A DNA stretch of 64,000 nt, from contig CAWJPF010000018.1 in the NCBI GenBank assembly GCA_963844625.1, forward strand, positions 248,001-312,000, in the 5' to 3' direction. Made by a program: the position numbers and the translations under genes. Origin of the DNA: Palsa-504 sp963844625 (GTDB taxonomy: Bacteria > Actinomycetota > Actinomycetes > Streptosporangiales > Streptosporangiaceae). Below, piece after piece: positions 55,689 to 63,717 of this stretch. Each line of letters starts with the position of its first letter. Positions within the stretch are counted from its first letter, which is position 1. A model generated the notes under the pieces. The model ran no database searches and was not told the origin of the DNA. It worked only from the letters and a program-made list of their open reading frames with translations.

Positions 55689-56149
55689 TGACGGCGGCCG
55701 GAACGCTCGCCGACTTCCGGGCCCTGGACCCGTTCTTCCGGATCATCGAGGAAGGCGTGGCCGGGCTGGTGGACGGTGAGCACTTCTTCGACCTGCTGGC
55801 CGAGGACGTCGTCTTCGAGTACGTCATTACGGTCCCGGGCTACCCGCGCCGGGTCGAAGGGCGCCAAGCCGTAGCCGAGCTGTATCGCCCGTACGGCGCC
55901 ACATTCTCCCTCGATCGCTGCTATGACCTGGCCGTCTACCACGACCAAGCCAGGGGCGTTGTCGTTCTCGAATACGCCTCGCAAGGCCGCGCCATCCCGA
56001 CCGGAACCGCCTACAGCAACCGCTACATCTCGGTGCTGTCGATCGTCGACCGCAAGATCGCGCACTGGCGGGACTATCTCGACCCGCTAGCAGTCTTTGA
56101 TGCGATCGGATGGCCCGCCGCGGCAACAGGCACTGATGGTGCCGGGTGA
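55688..56149 (+). CDS. SnoaL-like / NTF2-fold protein
   Basis: 153 residues, ATG overlapping the stop of the NmrA remnant (TGATG). Sequence: FRALDPFFRIIEEGVAGLVD, GEHFFDLLAEDVVFEYVITV, PGYPRRVEGRQAVAELYRPY, YASQGRAIPTGTAYSNRYIS, VLSIVDRKIAHWRDYLDPLA. NTF2-like dimeric fold; often found with NmrA oxidoreductases under an AraC regulator, so this gene is the surviving half of that module. Function unknown, possibly an isomerase or hydrolase on a small ligand. Confidence 0.82.
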   Translation: MTAAGTLADFRALDPFFRIIEEGVAGLVDGEHFFDLLAEDVVFEYVITVPGYPRRVEGRQAVAELYRPYGATFSLDRCYDLAVYHDQARGVVVLEYASQGRAIPTGTAYSNRYISVLSIVDRKIAHWRDYLDPLAVFDAIGWPAAATGTDGAG

Positions 56150-56235
56150 AAGGATGAAACCCTGCACCCAGGCCGGGTCCCGCCTGGCTGCTTCTGGTGC
56201 GTATCCGGGTGCCCGGTCAGGTTAGGAGTGATCCG

Positions 56236-57000
56236 GTGAATGGTACGGCTTTGGTCCGCCGACCCAGCAGCAGGCTGGCTGACGGAATCGTCACCCACAT
56301 CACCCGCACCGCGGTGAATACGGCTCTGGCCGAGGCGCAGCACGCGGCCTATGCCGCCGCGCTGGCCGCCAGCGGCTGGACGATCCAGCAGGCATCGGCC
56401 GCTGATGACTGCCCGGACTCGGTCTTCATCGAGGACACCGTCGTGATCTGCGAGGACCTGGCGGTGTTGACCCGCCCGGGGATGCCTGCCCGCCGGGCGG
56501 AGGTCGCCGGCGTCACACAGGCCGTCCGGTCGCTAGGCCTGCGTACGGCGTGCATCCAAGAGCCCGGGATTCTGGACGGGGGTGACGTGCTGCAGGTCGG
56601 CAAGACCGTCTATGCGGGCCGCGGCGAGCGGACCAATGGCGAGGGCATCCGCCAGCTGCGCTCGCTGCTGGCTCCGCTGGGTCGCACCGTGATCGCGGTC
56701 CCGCTGGGAAAGGTGCTGCATCTGAAGTCCGCGGTAACCGCGCTGCCCGACGACACGTTCCTGCTCCTGCCTGAGCTGGTACCGGCCGGACTGTTCCCGG
56801 CGGTGCGCCCGGTCGCCGAAGAGGGCGGCTGTCACGTCGTCCCGATGGGCGGCGACCGCATCCTGATCGCCGCGTCCGCGCCCCGTACCGCCGGATTCCT
56901 TGCTGACCTGGGCTTCACACCGGTGGTCGTGGACATCAGCGAGTTCGAGAAACTTGAAGGCTGTGTCACCTGCCTGAGCGTGCTCCTGCCCGGCCGGTAG
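56236..57000 (+). CDS. Dimethylargininase (DDAH) family amidinohydrolase
   Basis: 254 residues from the GTG at 56236 with AGGAG seven bases upstream. Features of the DDAH/arginine-deiminase superfamily: DSVFIEDTVVICEDLAVLTR, RPGMPARRAEVAGV, EPGILDGGDVLQVGKTVYAG, catalytic His162 in VLHLKSAVTALPD and the nucleophile Cys near the end (EGCVTCLSVLL, C243 or C246). It hydrolyses N-omega-methylarginines to citrulline plus methylamines in the cytoplasm. Stand-alone gene in this stretch. Confidence 0.9.
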   Translation: MNGTALVRRPSSRLADGIVTHITRTAVNTALAEAQHAAYAAALAASGWTIQQASAADDCPDSVFIEDTVVICEDLAVLTRPGMPARRAEVAGVTQAVRSLGLRTACIQEPGILDGGDVLQVGKTVYAGRGERTNGEGIRQLRSLLAPLGRTVIAVPLGKVLHLKSAVTALPDDTFLLLPELVPAGLFPAVRPVAEEGGCHVVPMGGDRILIAASAPRTAGFLADLGFTPVVVDISEFEKLEGCVTCLSVLLPGR

Positions 57001-57113
57001 CACCCAAGGGCCGGGCACCGAAGCGCCCTACTGGACATCACTGCCGAGCGCGCCGAGCCGTCGCCAGCGCGTGCAACCCGGTGGCGATCACGCCCGTTGC
57101 GGTGATGTCGTTG

Positions 57114-58217
57114 TCATGATGATTGCACCTCCGCTGATGCCGCCGGGTAGATCTGGCGTTCGGCGGCCTGTAGCGCCTGCCACGTGCGGCGGGCCTGTTC
57201 AGCCGGGAGATCCAGCCCCGCCAGCTCGTCGTTAAGGTATGCGGTCGGCTGCAGCATGCGAGTCAGCTCCGCCGCGTAGAGGTGCAGGGCCCCGTCAAGG
57301 TCGTTGTCCCAGCCGCGGAGGACCTGATCCGCCAGCAGTTCGGCACCGAGTAGCGCGTCGGAGATTCCGCGCGCCGCCAGCGGGTCCTTGTGATGTGCGG
57401 CGTCACCGACAAGGGCCCAGCCGGTCCCGACCGCCCGGCGGAAGTAGGTGGGCAGGTCGCGGACGCCGGCCACCCGGCCCGACAGCTCAGCGTTGTCCAG
57501 CCCGGCCGCAACGCTCGGGCAGCGCTTAAGGCCGACCCGAAGATCCTGCTCGCCTTGGCCCGGGCGCCAGGCCGTGACCGGCAGCTGGACGAAGGCCAGC
57601 ACTTGGGCGCTGTGAGTAGGAAACGCCCCTGCGAAGACGCCATGCCTCAGCTCCGCGCGGAGCTCGGTAAGCGGCGAGTGGTTCCAGTAGGCGTACCACG
57701 CGCAGGAACGCCCTGGTCGCACGTTGGCGTAGGGCGCGGCGAAGGCCCGCGCGACCGCGGACCGGCGGCCGTCCGCGCCGATCAGCAATCTGGTCCGTAC
57801 CGTCGAGTCGCCCAGGGTGACGACACCGTTTCGCCAGCTGCGGAAGGTGGTGGAGCAACGGACGCGGGCGCCAGCGCGTCGGGCGTGCTCTTGCAGCAAC
57901 CGGTCCAGGATGGTCCGTCGCGGTGCAATCGGCGATGGGAGACCGGGCGGCCATATCGTCCGGGCCAGGCGCCGGCCCGCGATGACGACCTCTGCGGCGG
58001 ATATCGGCGGGCAGCCGGTGCCGAGCAGATCGGACAGGATGCCCCAGGCTGCCAGCCTCGCAACGCCGTCCGGCTTGATCATATGGCCGCTGATCGTGTC
58101 CGATCCTTCGTCGGCCCGGTCGACGACCAGGACGCGGAGGCCCGAACTGGCAAGAAGCATCGCGGTGGCTGCACCCGCACAGCGACTCCCTACGACCACG
58201 ACGTCGAAGTTGTCCAT
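57114..58217 (-). CDS. FAD-dependent monooxygenase / geranylgeranyl-reductase-like
   Basis: 367 residues. FAD-binding GxGxxG variant VVVVGSRCAGAATAMLLA, second motif LLIGADGRRSAVARAF (DG), and the GD motif GWALVGDAAHHKDPLAARGI. PHBH-type flavoprotein monooxygenase fold. The first loop has G-S-R-C-A-G instead of GxGxxG, as in several actinobacterial halogenase/oxidoreductase relatives. Substrate unknown. ATG start; single gene, in the same direction as the hydrolase-LuxR gene downstream in coordinates. Confidence 0.85.
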   Translation of the reverse strand: MDNFDVVVVGSRCAGAATAMLLASSGLRVLVVDRADEGSDTISGHMIKPDGVARLAAWGILSDLLGTGCPPISAAEVVIAGRRLARTIWPPGLPSPIAPRRTILDRLLQEHARRAGARVRCSTTFRSWRNGVVTLGDSTVRTRLLIGADGRRSAVARAFAAPYANVRPGRSCAWYAYWNHSPLTELRAELRHGVFAGAFPTHSAQVLAFVQLPVTAWRPGQGEQDLRVGLKRCPSVAAGLDNAELSGRVAGVRDLPTYFRRAVGTGWALVGDAAHHKDPLAARGISDALLGAELLADQVLRGWDNDLDGALHLYAAELTRMLQPTAYLNDELAGLDLPAEQARRTWQALQAAERQIYPAASAEVQSS

Positions 58218-58390
58218 ACCTAGAGGCTGCGGTCCCCGCGCCCGCGGCGCGTTCCCGAGTTCGGGTATTTAAGGCCCGCAGTCGTGACGGCGAGCCGGCT
58301 CGTTGAGGTACACCGTACGACAGGCGGGCGGGCGAGCCTCGCTGTGTCGTTCCGGCGTGGCGGTCTGCGGTGGCGATCCGGAGGGTTCGG

Positions 58391-59470
58391 CTAGGTTCTT
58401 CCCGGCACTGCCTCGTCAGAGTGTCCCGGCGCGGCGGCAGGCGGGCGGAGCAGGTGCAATTGGTGCCGTCCGTCGATCGCCAGCTTGGCGTACACCCGCT
58501 TGAGGTGGGTCTCGATCGTGGCTCGGGACAAGAACAGTTCGCGGGCGATCGCGGGGTTGCTGTACCCATCGGCTGCGAGCATAGCCACCCGGGCCTCCGC
58601 GTCGGTCAACGACGCCCATCCCGTCAGCGGGCGGGTGACTCGGGGTACGCCAGGCCCGGCGTGTCGTGACCGGTCGCAGAGTCGCGCGAGGAATGCGGCT
58701 ACCCGCTCGACGATCGCGTCCACGTCCCCGGCCCATGGCTGATGGTCGATACCGGGCAGAATTTCGAGCTGTGCACCGGGAATGTGGTCGGCCAGATTCC
58801 GCGCCTCGGTGACGGGAATGAATTCGTTCGCCCGGTGCAGTACCAGGGTAGGTATGCGCAGGTGTTCGAGCAGCCCTTCGGCGCTGCTATCGGCGAGCGC
58901 GCCGATCACGTGCCGGATCATGGCCGGGCTGGCGGCGGCTCGCTCGAGAAACGCGGTGATCCGGCGGGCCGCGGGATCCGTGGCCAGGCTCGGGGCAAAC
59001 GTGTCGAGTGACCGTCCAGAGCCCCAGCCCCGCAGGACGAGATCCAGTTCCGCCCGGGCTTCGGGTGTCGGCGGACGAACGGACGTGCCGTATAGCACAA
59101 GACCAGATACCCGATGAGCGGCCGCGAAGCGGATGGCCAGCGGACCTCCCTCGCTGAAGCCGAGCAGAACGGGCGCGGTAGCCGCGCAGGCGGCAGCGAC
59201 CGCGGCCAGGTCATCAACTCGCTCGACGACGGTCGGCGTCGAGATCGTCGGATCGGACAGGCCAGTCCCGAGCTTGTCATAACGGACCAGCCGGCAGTAC
59301 CTGGTCAGCCCGCGCACGAACCGCCGATATCCCGGTAGCTGCCACTGCAGTTCGAGGTGGGAGTGCATGCCGGGAACCATCAGCAGATCCACCGGCCCGG
59401 TACCCGTCACCTGATAGGCCAGCGCGCCCCGCGGCCCGGGTGCGTAGCAGGTCGTCGGCGTGGCGGTCAT
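58391..59470 (-). CDS. Alpha/beta hydrolase fused to LuxR helix-turn-helix
   Basis: 359 residues from the ATG at 59468-59470. An alpha/beta hydrolase domain (GALAYQVTGTGPVDLLMVPG, nucleophile elbow LLGFSEGGPLAIRF, acid in LVLHRANEFIPVTEA, His in PGIDHQPW) occupies residues 1-275. The C-terminus is a LuxR DNA-binding domain (WASLTDAEARVAMLAADGYS, NPAIARELFLSRATIETHLK, RVYAKLAIDGRHQL). Such proteins may use the hydrolase fold as ligand sensor, not enzyme, although the triad is intact. Adjacent FAD monooxygenase is the natural candidate target. It is 85 bases from the tRNA-Ser scar. Confidence 0.88.
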   Translation of the reverse strand: MTATPTTCYAPGPRGALAYQVTGTGPVDLLMVPGMHSHLELQWQLPGYRRFVRGLTRYCRLVRYDKLGTGLSDPTISTPTVVERVDDLAAVAAACAATAPVLLGFSEGGPLAIRFAAAHRVSGLVLYGTSVRPPTPEARAELDLVLRGWGSGRSLDTFAPSLATDPAARRITAFLERAAASPAMIRHVIGALADSSAEGLLEHLRIPTLVLHRANEFIPVTEARNLADHIPGAQLEILPGIDHQPWAGDVDAIVERVAAFLARLCDRSRHAGPGVPRVTRPLTGWASLTDAEARVAMLAADGYSNPAIARELFLSRATIETHLKRVYAKLAIDGRHQLHLLRPPAAAPGHSDEAVPGRT

Positions 59471-59554
59471 GCCTCCATGATGCGGCAGATACCCAGCGTC
59501 GGCGCGCCCCCCGGACCGGCAGTCCTGATTTCGGCGCAAGTTTAGTCAGCGTCG

Positions 59555-59606
59555 CGGAGGATGCGAGATTCGAACTCGCGGGGGGTTGCCCCCAACACGC
59601 TTTCCA
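59555..59606 (-). other. 3' half of a tRNA-Ser(GGA) gene: probable attachment-site scar
   Basis: Read on the minus strand it runs anticodon loop TTGGAAA (59606-59600), anticodon stem side GCGTG, long variable arm GGGGG-CAA-CCCCC, a perfect T stem-loop (GCGAG TTCGAAT CTCGC) and acceptor side ATCCTCC plus discriminator G (59555). The 5' half (D arm and acceptor 5' strand) is absent: bases above 59606 do not pair. The CCA end is not encoded (CGA follows). Integrase-mediated insertions use just this part of tRNA genes, so this marks one end of an integrated element; with this orientation the element lies at higher coordinates. Confidence 0.8.
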
Positions 59607-59647
59607 ACAACGCTTTGGGCCCGCCGTATCGCTGGGTTGCGGGCCGT

Positions 59648-60349
59648 TCAGGTAGGCAGCAATGCCGCCGCGAGGCTGTCGGACAGCCATCGGTTGAAGT
59701 CGGCGGTGCTCCAGCTGCGCTGAGCGACCAGCAGCCGGTAGAGGTGGCCGTCCGTGAGCGCCCAGCAGAGTTCCGCGGCACGTTGCTCGGTTATGCCGGC
59801 GGCCAGTCCGTCCAGGGACGCGAGATACCTGATAAACACGGTAGCGCCCAGCATCCGGTTGCGGCTCGCCTCGGCGAGCAGCTGTGCGGCCGCCGGGTCG
59901 ATATCGGCTGCGGCGATGAGAACTTCGCCGAGCGGCGTAGTGCGGCCGGCGACGTCGGTCACGGTCTGCACCCAGAGGATGAGTGCCTTCCGCGGGTCGG
60001 ACTCGGCCAGGATCGCCTTGATCGCCGGGCGGTCGGCCAGGGCTATCGGCTCGTCGTCGCCGACGATGGCCCAATCCAAGGCCAGCTTGAGCAGGGCCGC
60101 CTTGCCGCCCACCGAGTTGAACACGGTACGCCGGCTCACGTGCGCGGCCGCCGCGATCCCGTCGATCGTCGTGGCCGCATAACCCTGGGCCAAGAACAGG
60201 TCGTGAGCCGCGGTGACGATCGCCCGGCGGGTACGGCGGGCCTGCTCGTCGCGCACCTGCGACGCGTACCGTCTCGGCGGCTGGCTCGTTGGGTGAGGCG
60301 GCTGGGTCGTCGCATCGGGCGGGCTCGTTGCGTCGGGTGGGGGGCTCAT
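59648..60349 (-). CDS. TetR-family repressor of the adjacent MFS pump
   Basis: 233 residues if begun at the ATG at 60347-60349 (TTG at 60382 is also possible). After a Pro/Thr-rich tail comes the helix-turn-helix (RTRRAIVTAAHDLFLAQGYA, ATTIDGIAAAAHVSRRTVFN, SVGGKAALLKLAL), then a helical ligand domain. It is divergent from the transporter with a 15-bp palindrome between, the classical QacR-like arrangement. First complete gene on the right of the tRNA-Ser scar. Confidence 0.87.
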   Translation of the reverse strand: MSPPPDATSPPDATTQPPHPTSQPPRRYASQVRDEQARRTRRAIVTAAHDLFLAQGYAATTIDGIAAAAHVSRRTVFNSVGGKAALLKLALDWAIVGDDEPIALADRPAIKAILAESDPRKALILWVQTVTDVAGRTTPLGEVLIAAADIDPAAAQLLAEASRNRMLGATVFIRYLASLDGLAAGITEQRAAELCWALTDGHLYRLLVAQRSWSTADFNRWLSDSLAAALLPT

Positions 60350-60388
60350 CGTGACCCGCCCGGAGCCTTGACGTTCCCCCAAATTCGT

Positions 60389-60403
60389 TGCACTATAAGT
60401 GCA
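60389..60403. promoter_or_regulatory. 15-bp palindrome overlapping the MFS promoter, probable operator
   Basis: TGCACT-ATA-AGTGCA. A -35-like TTGACG (60368-60373) and a -10-like CACTAT (60391-60396) are 17 bases apart, so binding here would block the promoter of the transporter at 60466 and probably the TetR promoter. Confidence 0.6.
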
Positions 60404-60465
60404 TTAATCACATCATCAGCCTACCAAACTTCCGCGTGTATGCAGTAACGACAGGGAGAGAAGTG

Positions 60466-62004
60466 GTGAATCTCATGTCTAGTGCCACATTCACCGACAG
60501 CCCCTGGGACCGGCGGCGGTGGCTCATCCTGGGCGTGATCGGCCTGGCACAGCTCATGGTGGTGCTGGATCTGACGGTGATGAACGTCGCGCTGCCGTCC
60601 GCGCAGCGGGCGCTGGGGTTCACCACCGTGGACCGGCAGTGGGTGGTCACCGCCTACACCCTGACGTTCGGCAGCCTGCTGCTGCTCGGCGGCAGGCTGG
60701 CCGACCTGCTGGGCCGTAAGGTCACGTTCCTGACCGGCCTTGTCGGTTTCGCGGGTGTCTCGGCCATCGGCGGGGCCTCGGTCAACTTCACCATGCTGGT
60801 GACCGCGCGGGCCTGCCAGGGCGCGTTCGCGGCGCTGCTGGTGCCCTCCGCGCTGTCCCTGCTGACCACCACGTTCACCGGGCCGAAGGACCGCGGCAGG
60901 GCGTTCGCCGTCTACGGGGCGATCGCCGGGGCCGGCGGCGCGGTGGGCCTGCTGCTGGGCGGCGCGCTGACCGAGTACCTGTCCTGGCGGTGGTGCCTGT
61001 ACGTGAACCTGATCTTCGCCGCGGTGGCCTTCACCGGCGGGGCGCTGCTGCTGAAGCGGCAGCCGTCCCCGGTTAAGCCCAGGCTGGACATCCCCGGCGT
61101 GCTGCTGGTCTCCAGCGCCCTGTTCTGCCTGGTCTACGGACTCTCCAACGCCGCCGCGCACAGCTGGCACGCGCCGTCCACCTGGGGGTTCCTGGCCGCC
61201 GGCGTGGCGCTTGGCGCAGGGTTCGCGGCCTGGCAGGGGCGGGCGGCTCACCCGCTGCTGCCGCCCCGCGTGGTGCTCGACCGCAACCGGGGCGGCGCCT
61301 ACGCCTCGATGCTCATCGCCTCGGCCGGGCTGTTCGGGATCTTCTTGTTCCTGACCTACTACCTGCAGCAGACGCTCTTGTACTCGCCGCTGGTGACCGG
61401 TGTGGCGTTCCTGCCGCTCAGCGCCGGCCTCATCCTCGCGTCCAACCTGTCCACGACCGTGCTGATGCCCAGATTCGGGCCCAGGCCGCTGGTCGCGTCC
61501 GGGATGCTGGCCGCGGCAGGCGCGATGGTGTGGCTGGCTCAGCTGGGCCCGCACACCGCCTATGCCGCGGGTGTGCTCGGCCCGACCATCCTGGCCGGAA
61601 CCGGCGTGGGCATGGTGATCGCGCCGGTGATCAACACCGGCACCTTCGGCGTGGCCCCCCAAGACGCGGGCGTCGCCTCCGCCACCGTCACCGTCGGCCA
61701 GAACCTCGGCGCCTCGGTCGGCACCTCGCTGCTGAACACCATCTTCGCCGCCGCCGTCACCTCCTACCTCGCCGCGCACCTCGCCGCGGCCCGGCTGATC
61801 GGCCGCCCGGCCCTGACCGGGCTGGCGCTGGCGCACGGCTACGACACCGCGTTCTGGTGGACCGCCGGCATCTTCGCCGCCGGCGCGGTCACCGCCGGCG
61901 CCCTGCTCCGCCGCGGGCCACTGCGCTCGGCGAGCGCGCCGCCCCCGGTACACGCCGAAGCGCCAGCGGCACAAGCCAAGGCCGACCCCGCTCTTCCCGG
62001 TTGA
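60466..62004 (+). CDS. MFS drug-efflux transporter, DHA2 (14-helix) type
   Basis: 512 residues from the GTG at 60466, five bases after AGGGAGAG (the ATG at 60475 is the alternative). DHA2/EmrB-QacA signatures: LAQLMVVLDLTVMNVALPSA (motif D1), GGRLADLLGRKVTF (motif A), ARACQGAFAALLVPSALSLL (motif B), AVYGAIAGAGGAVGLLLGGA (motif C). Fourteen hydrophobic helices, length 500-550 as usual. Proton-driven export of hydrophobic cations or antibiotics in the inner membrane. Under control of the divergent TetR gene. Confidence 0.92.
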   Translation: MNLMSSATFTDSPWDRRRWLILGVIGLAQLMVVLDLTVMNVALPSAQRALGFTTVDRQWVVTAYTLTFGSLLLLGGRLADLLGRKVTFLTGLVGFAGVSAIGGASVNFTMLVTARACQGAFAALLVPSALSLLTTTFTGPKDRGRAFAVYGAIAGAGGAVGLLLGGALTEYLSWRWCLYVNLIFAAVAFTGGALLLKRQPSPVKPRLDIPGVLLVSSALFCLVYGLSNAAAHSWHAPSTWGFLAAGVALGAGFAAWQGRAAHPLLPPRVVLDRNRGGAYASMLIASAGLFGIFLFLTYYLQQTLLYSPLVTGVAFLPLSAGLILASNLSTTVLMPRFGPRPLVASGMLAAAGAMVWLAQLGPHTAYAAGVLGPTILAGTGVGMVIAPVINTGTFGVAPQDAGVASATVTVGQNLGASVGTSLLNTIFAAAVTSYLAAHLAAARLIGRPALTGLALAHGYDTAFWWTAGIFAAGAVTAGALLRRGPLRSASAPPPVHAEAPAAQAKADPALPG

Positions 62005-62055
62005 TGTCGCTGCCGCAGGTTCCCGGTGTCCGCGACGCAGGTGACCGACGGACGT

Positions 62056-62478
62056 ATGAGGGATATTCACCTGAACTGCCAAGTCGGGGACCTCAGGGAC
62101 CCTTACCGCGGCTTCGTGATGAACGGCGCCGCGCTCATCGTGGGCTACTGCACCGGGATGGTGTTCACCCGCCGGGTCGCCCTGCCGGCCAGGGCGGGAA
62201 CGCTAGCGCTGATCCTGCCGCTGACGATCTGGGCCAGCGGGGCGCCGCTGGCCACCGCCATCACCGCCATCACCGCCATCGTCGCCTGCCGCCTGCCGGG
62301 CGGGCTGTCGTTGCCGTCCGCGCTAGCGAACCTGCCCGTGCTGCGCGAGACATCCGCAGGCCGCGGCCGTGCCCGGCAAGCGCCACCGATCAGCGTTCCG
62401 GCGGCGACCGCGAGGCCGGCGATGGGGCCCAGATGCCAACGACGCTGCCTCGTCGCCCGGCTGGGAAGGCCGAGGTGA
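62056..62478 (+). CDS. Doubtful small membrane protein
   Basis: 140 codons from the ATG at 62056. The first ~95 residues contain two or three hydrophobic stretches (GAALIVGYCTGMVF, TLALILPLTIWASGAPLATA, ITAITAIVACRLPGG). The last ~45 residues are antisense to a transporter remnant and look random. No ribosome-binding site is evident and no family is recognised. It may be a truncated gene. Confidence 0.3.
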   Translation: MRDIHLNCQVGDLRDPYRGFVMNGAALIVGYCTGMVFTRRVALPARAGTLALILPLTIWASGAPLATAITAITAIVACRLPGGLSLPSALANLPVLRETSAGRGRARQAPPISVPAATARPAMGPRCQRRCLVARLGRPR

Positions 62479-62530
62479 GCAGGGTCAGGCCGAGCGGGAC
62501 GACGATCGCAGTCCCGGTCCCTGGGCTGGA
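62375..62530 (-). pseudogene. Fragment of a second DHA2-type MFS transporter
   Basis: Minus-strand reading gives TGTAIVVPLGLTLLTSAFPA, GRRGSVVGIW and, after a frame change at about 62428, PIAGLAVAAGTLIGGA. This is the motif-B/motif-C region of DHA2 transporters (usual form xPLxLxLLTxxFPxxxRGxxxGxWGGxxGxAxxxGPxxGG). Nothing of the gene's remainder is found. The frameshift and tiny size show it is dead. Confidence 0.7.
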
Positions 62531-62558
62531 CCTGAGTAACCCCCACCATTGAAGGTCG

Positions 62559-63338
62559 TTAGGTGACAGCTGCGACGATTGCATAGAAATTGCTATCTGC
62601 CTGGTAAGAGTCGCCTTGGATAGTAAAACCCGCTACACGAATAGCATCGATCAGGTCATCATGATGGAAAGGAACAAAGTCGATTACGTGCCGACGATAA
62701 CTAGTTCGGCCCGCCGCGTCTTCGAAGAGGAGCACGATCTCCGCGGTGCATGGCGCTTCGAAATCATCAGGAATCGTCCAAATGTAAAGGGAGTTGCAGC
62801 GCAGTCCTTCTCGCTCAATCACCTGCCGCGCGGGAACGATCCGTGGCCGCGATTTGTACAACAGCTCCCAATTCCTGGAGTCGACGATCAGCGTACCCGT
62901 CGGAGAAAGCACCTTCCTCATGCCCTCAAGAGCTGCAATCCTATTAGTTCTTGTTTTCGTGTGTACGATGGAATTGCCAAGACAGAGTACCAGTTCGAAA
63001 GGACCGGGGACTCGATTCGGCAGGTCTTGCCACTGTGCCTGAGATACCCTCATCGCAATGCCGTACCGCTCCGATCGTCTGCGGGTTTCGGCGACCATAG
63101 CCTGGCTTCCATCAGTGGCGGTGACCACCAGGCCCTTACGGGCAAGCGCCATCGCGTCTGAGCCGATGCCACAGGCGCAATCGAGCACCGGATTTCCGGG
63201 GCCGATGGTCTTGACCGCTGCCTCGAGGAGGGCTTGACTCCCCGGCGAAGTAGCGCCGAGTCCGCCCAGTCTGCCGACAGTTTCATCTGGGAAGAGCCAC
63301 TCATAGTCATGCGCTAGGTCACCGTAGAAATCGTCCAT
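62559..63338 (-). CDS. Class I SAM-dependent methyltransferase (glycine N-methyltransferase-like)
   Basis: 259 residues from the ATG at 63336-63338 (MDDFYGDLAHDYEWLFPDE). SAM motifs: I VLDCACGIGSDAMALARKGL, II VTATDGSQAMVAETRRR, IV FELVLCLGNSIVHTKTR, V GTLIVDSRNWELLYK. The N-terminal FYGDLAHDYEWLF and CxxxxSxxH-like order recall glycine/sarcosine N-methyltransferases and sugar methylases. It is clearly less GC-rich than any neighbour (for example the stretch coding SNFYAIVAAVT), indicating recent foreign origin. Substrate unknown. Confidence 0.85.
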   Translation of the reverse strand: MDDFYGDLAHDYEWLFPDETVGRLGGLGATSPGSQALLEAAVKTIGPGNPVLDCACGIGSDAMALARKGLVVTATDGSQAMVAETRRRSERYGIAMRVSQAQWQDLPNRVPGPFELVLCLGNSIVHTKTRTNRIAALEGMRKVLSPTGTLIVDSRNWELLYKSRPRIVPARQVIEREGLRCNSLYIWTIPDDFEAPCTAEIVLLFEDAAGRTSYRRHVIDFVPFHHDDLIDAIRVAGFTIQGDSYQADSNFYAIVAAVT

Positions 63339-63649
63339 GCCAGTAGCTTGGCACAGGCCATGAGCACGGTATAGCCATAAATGTTCGGACTCAGTGCGTC
63401 GTGGACTAGCGGCTGCCAGGAGCGCGGTTCCGGTCTCTAGCTCAGCCCAGACGCCGATCACATAACGTGACCAGCCGAGCCGATGGTAGCCGCGCGTAAC
63501 CGTTACGGCCCAGGTTCACCTGCCCTGCGTGACTGTTCGTGGCGCGCCGACCTAAGCGATGTGCGTGTGCCCGGCGGCCCGATGGGCGGGCGAAGCCCCA
63601 CTCGGCAGAGTACGCCGCTCGTCCCCTGGCCTGGCCGGACTGACAATAT

Positions 63650-63678
63650 TTGACCAGTCGTACTAAAAATCGTACGAT
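63650..63678 (+). promoter_or_regulatory. Promoter and overlapping dyad before the last TetR gene
   Basis: TTGACC (63650-63655), 17 bases, TACGAT (63673-63678): a near-consensus sigma-A promoter. ATCGTACGAT (63669-63678) is a perfect 10-bp palindrome over the -10, and a further TCGTAC lies at 63658-63663 in the spacer. Good candidate for TetR autoregulation. The 379 bases from 63339 to 63717 hold no gene otherwise. Confidence 0.65.
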
Positions 63679-63717
63679 CGGCTAAATGAGAAGAGGCGGC
63701 GAGGGAGACAAGCCGTG

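Noticed and set aside
59540..59640. Intact tRNA-Ser gene
   Set aside because: The acceptor 5' strand, D arm and 5' side of the anticodon stem are missing above 59606; only the 3' half is present.
60421..62082. 553-codon minus-strand open frame opposite the MFS pump
   Set aside because: Low-complexity Gln/Gly/Arg translation; the plus strand has all DHA2 motifs.
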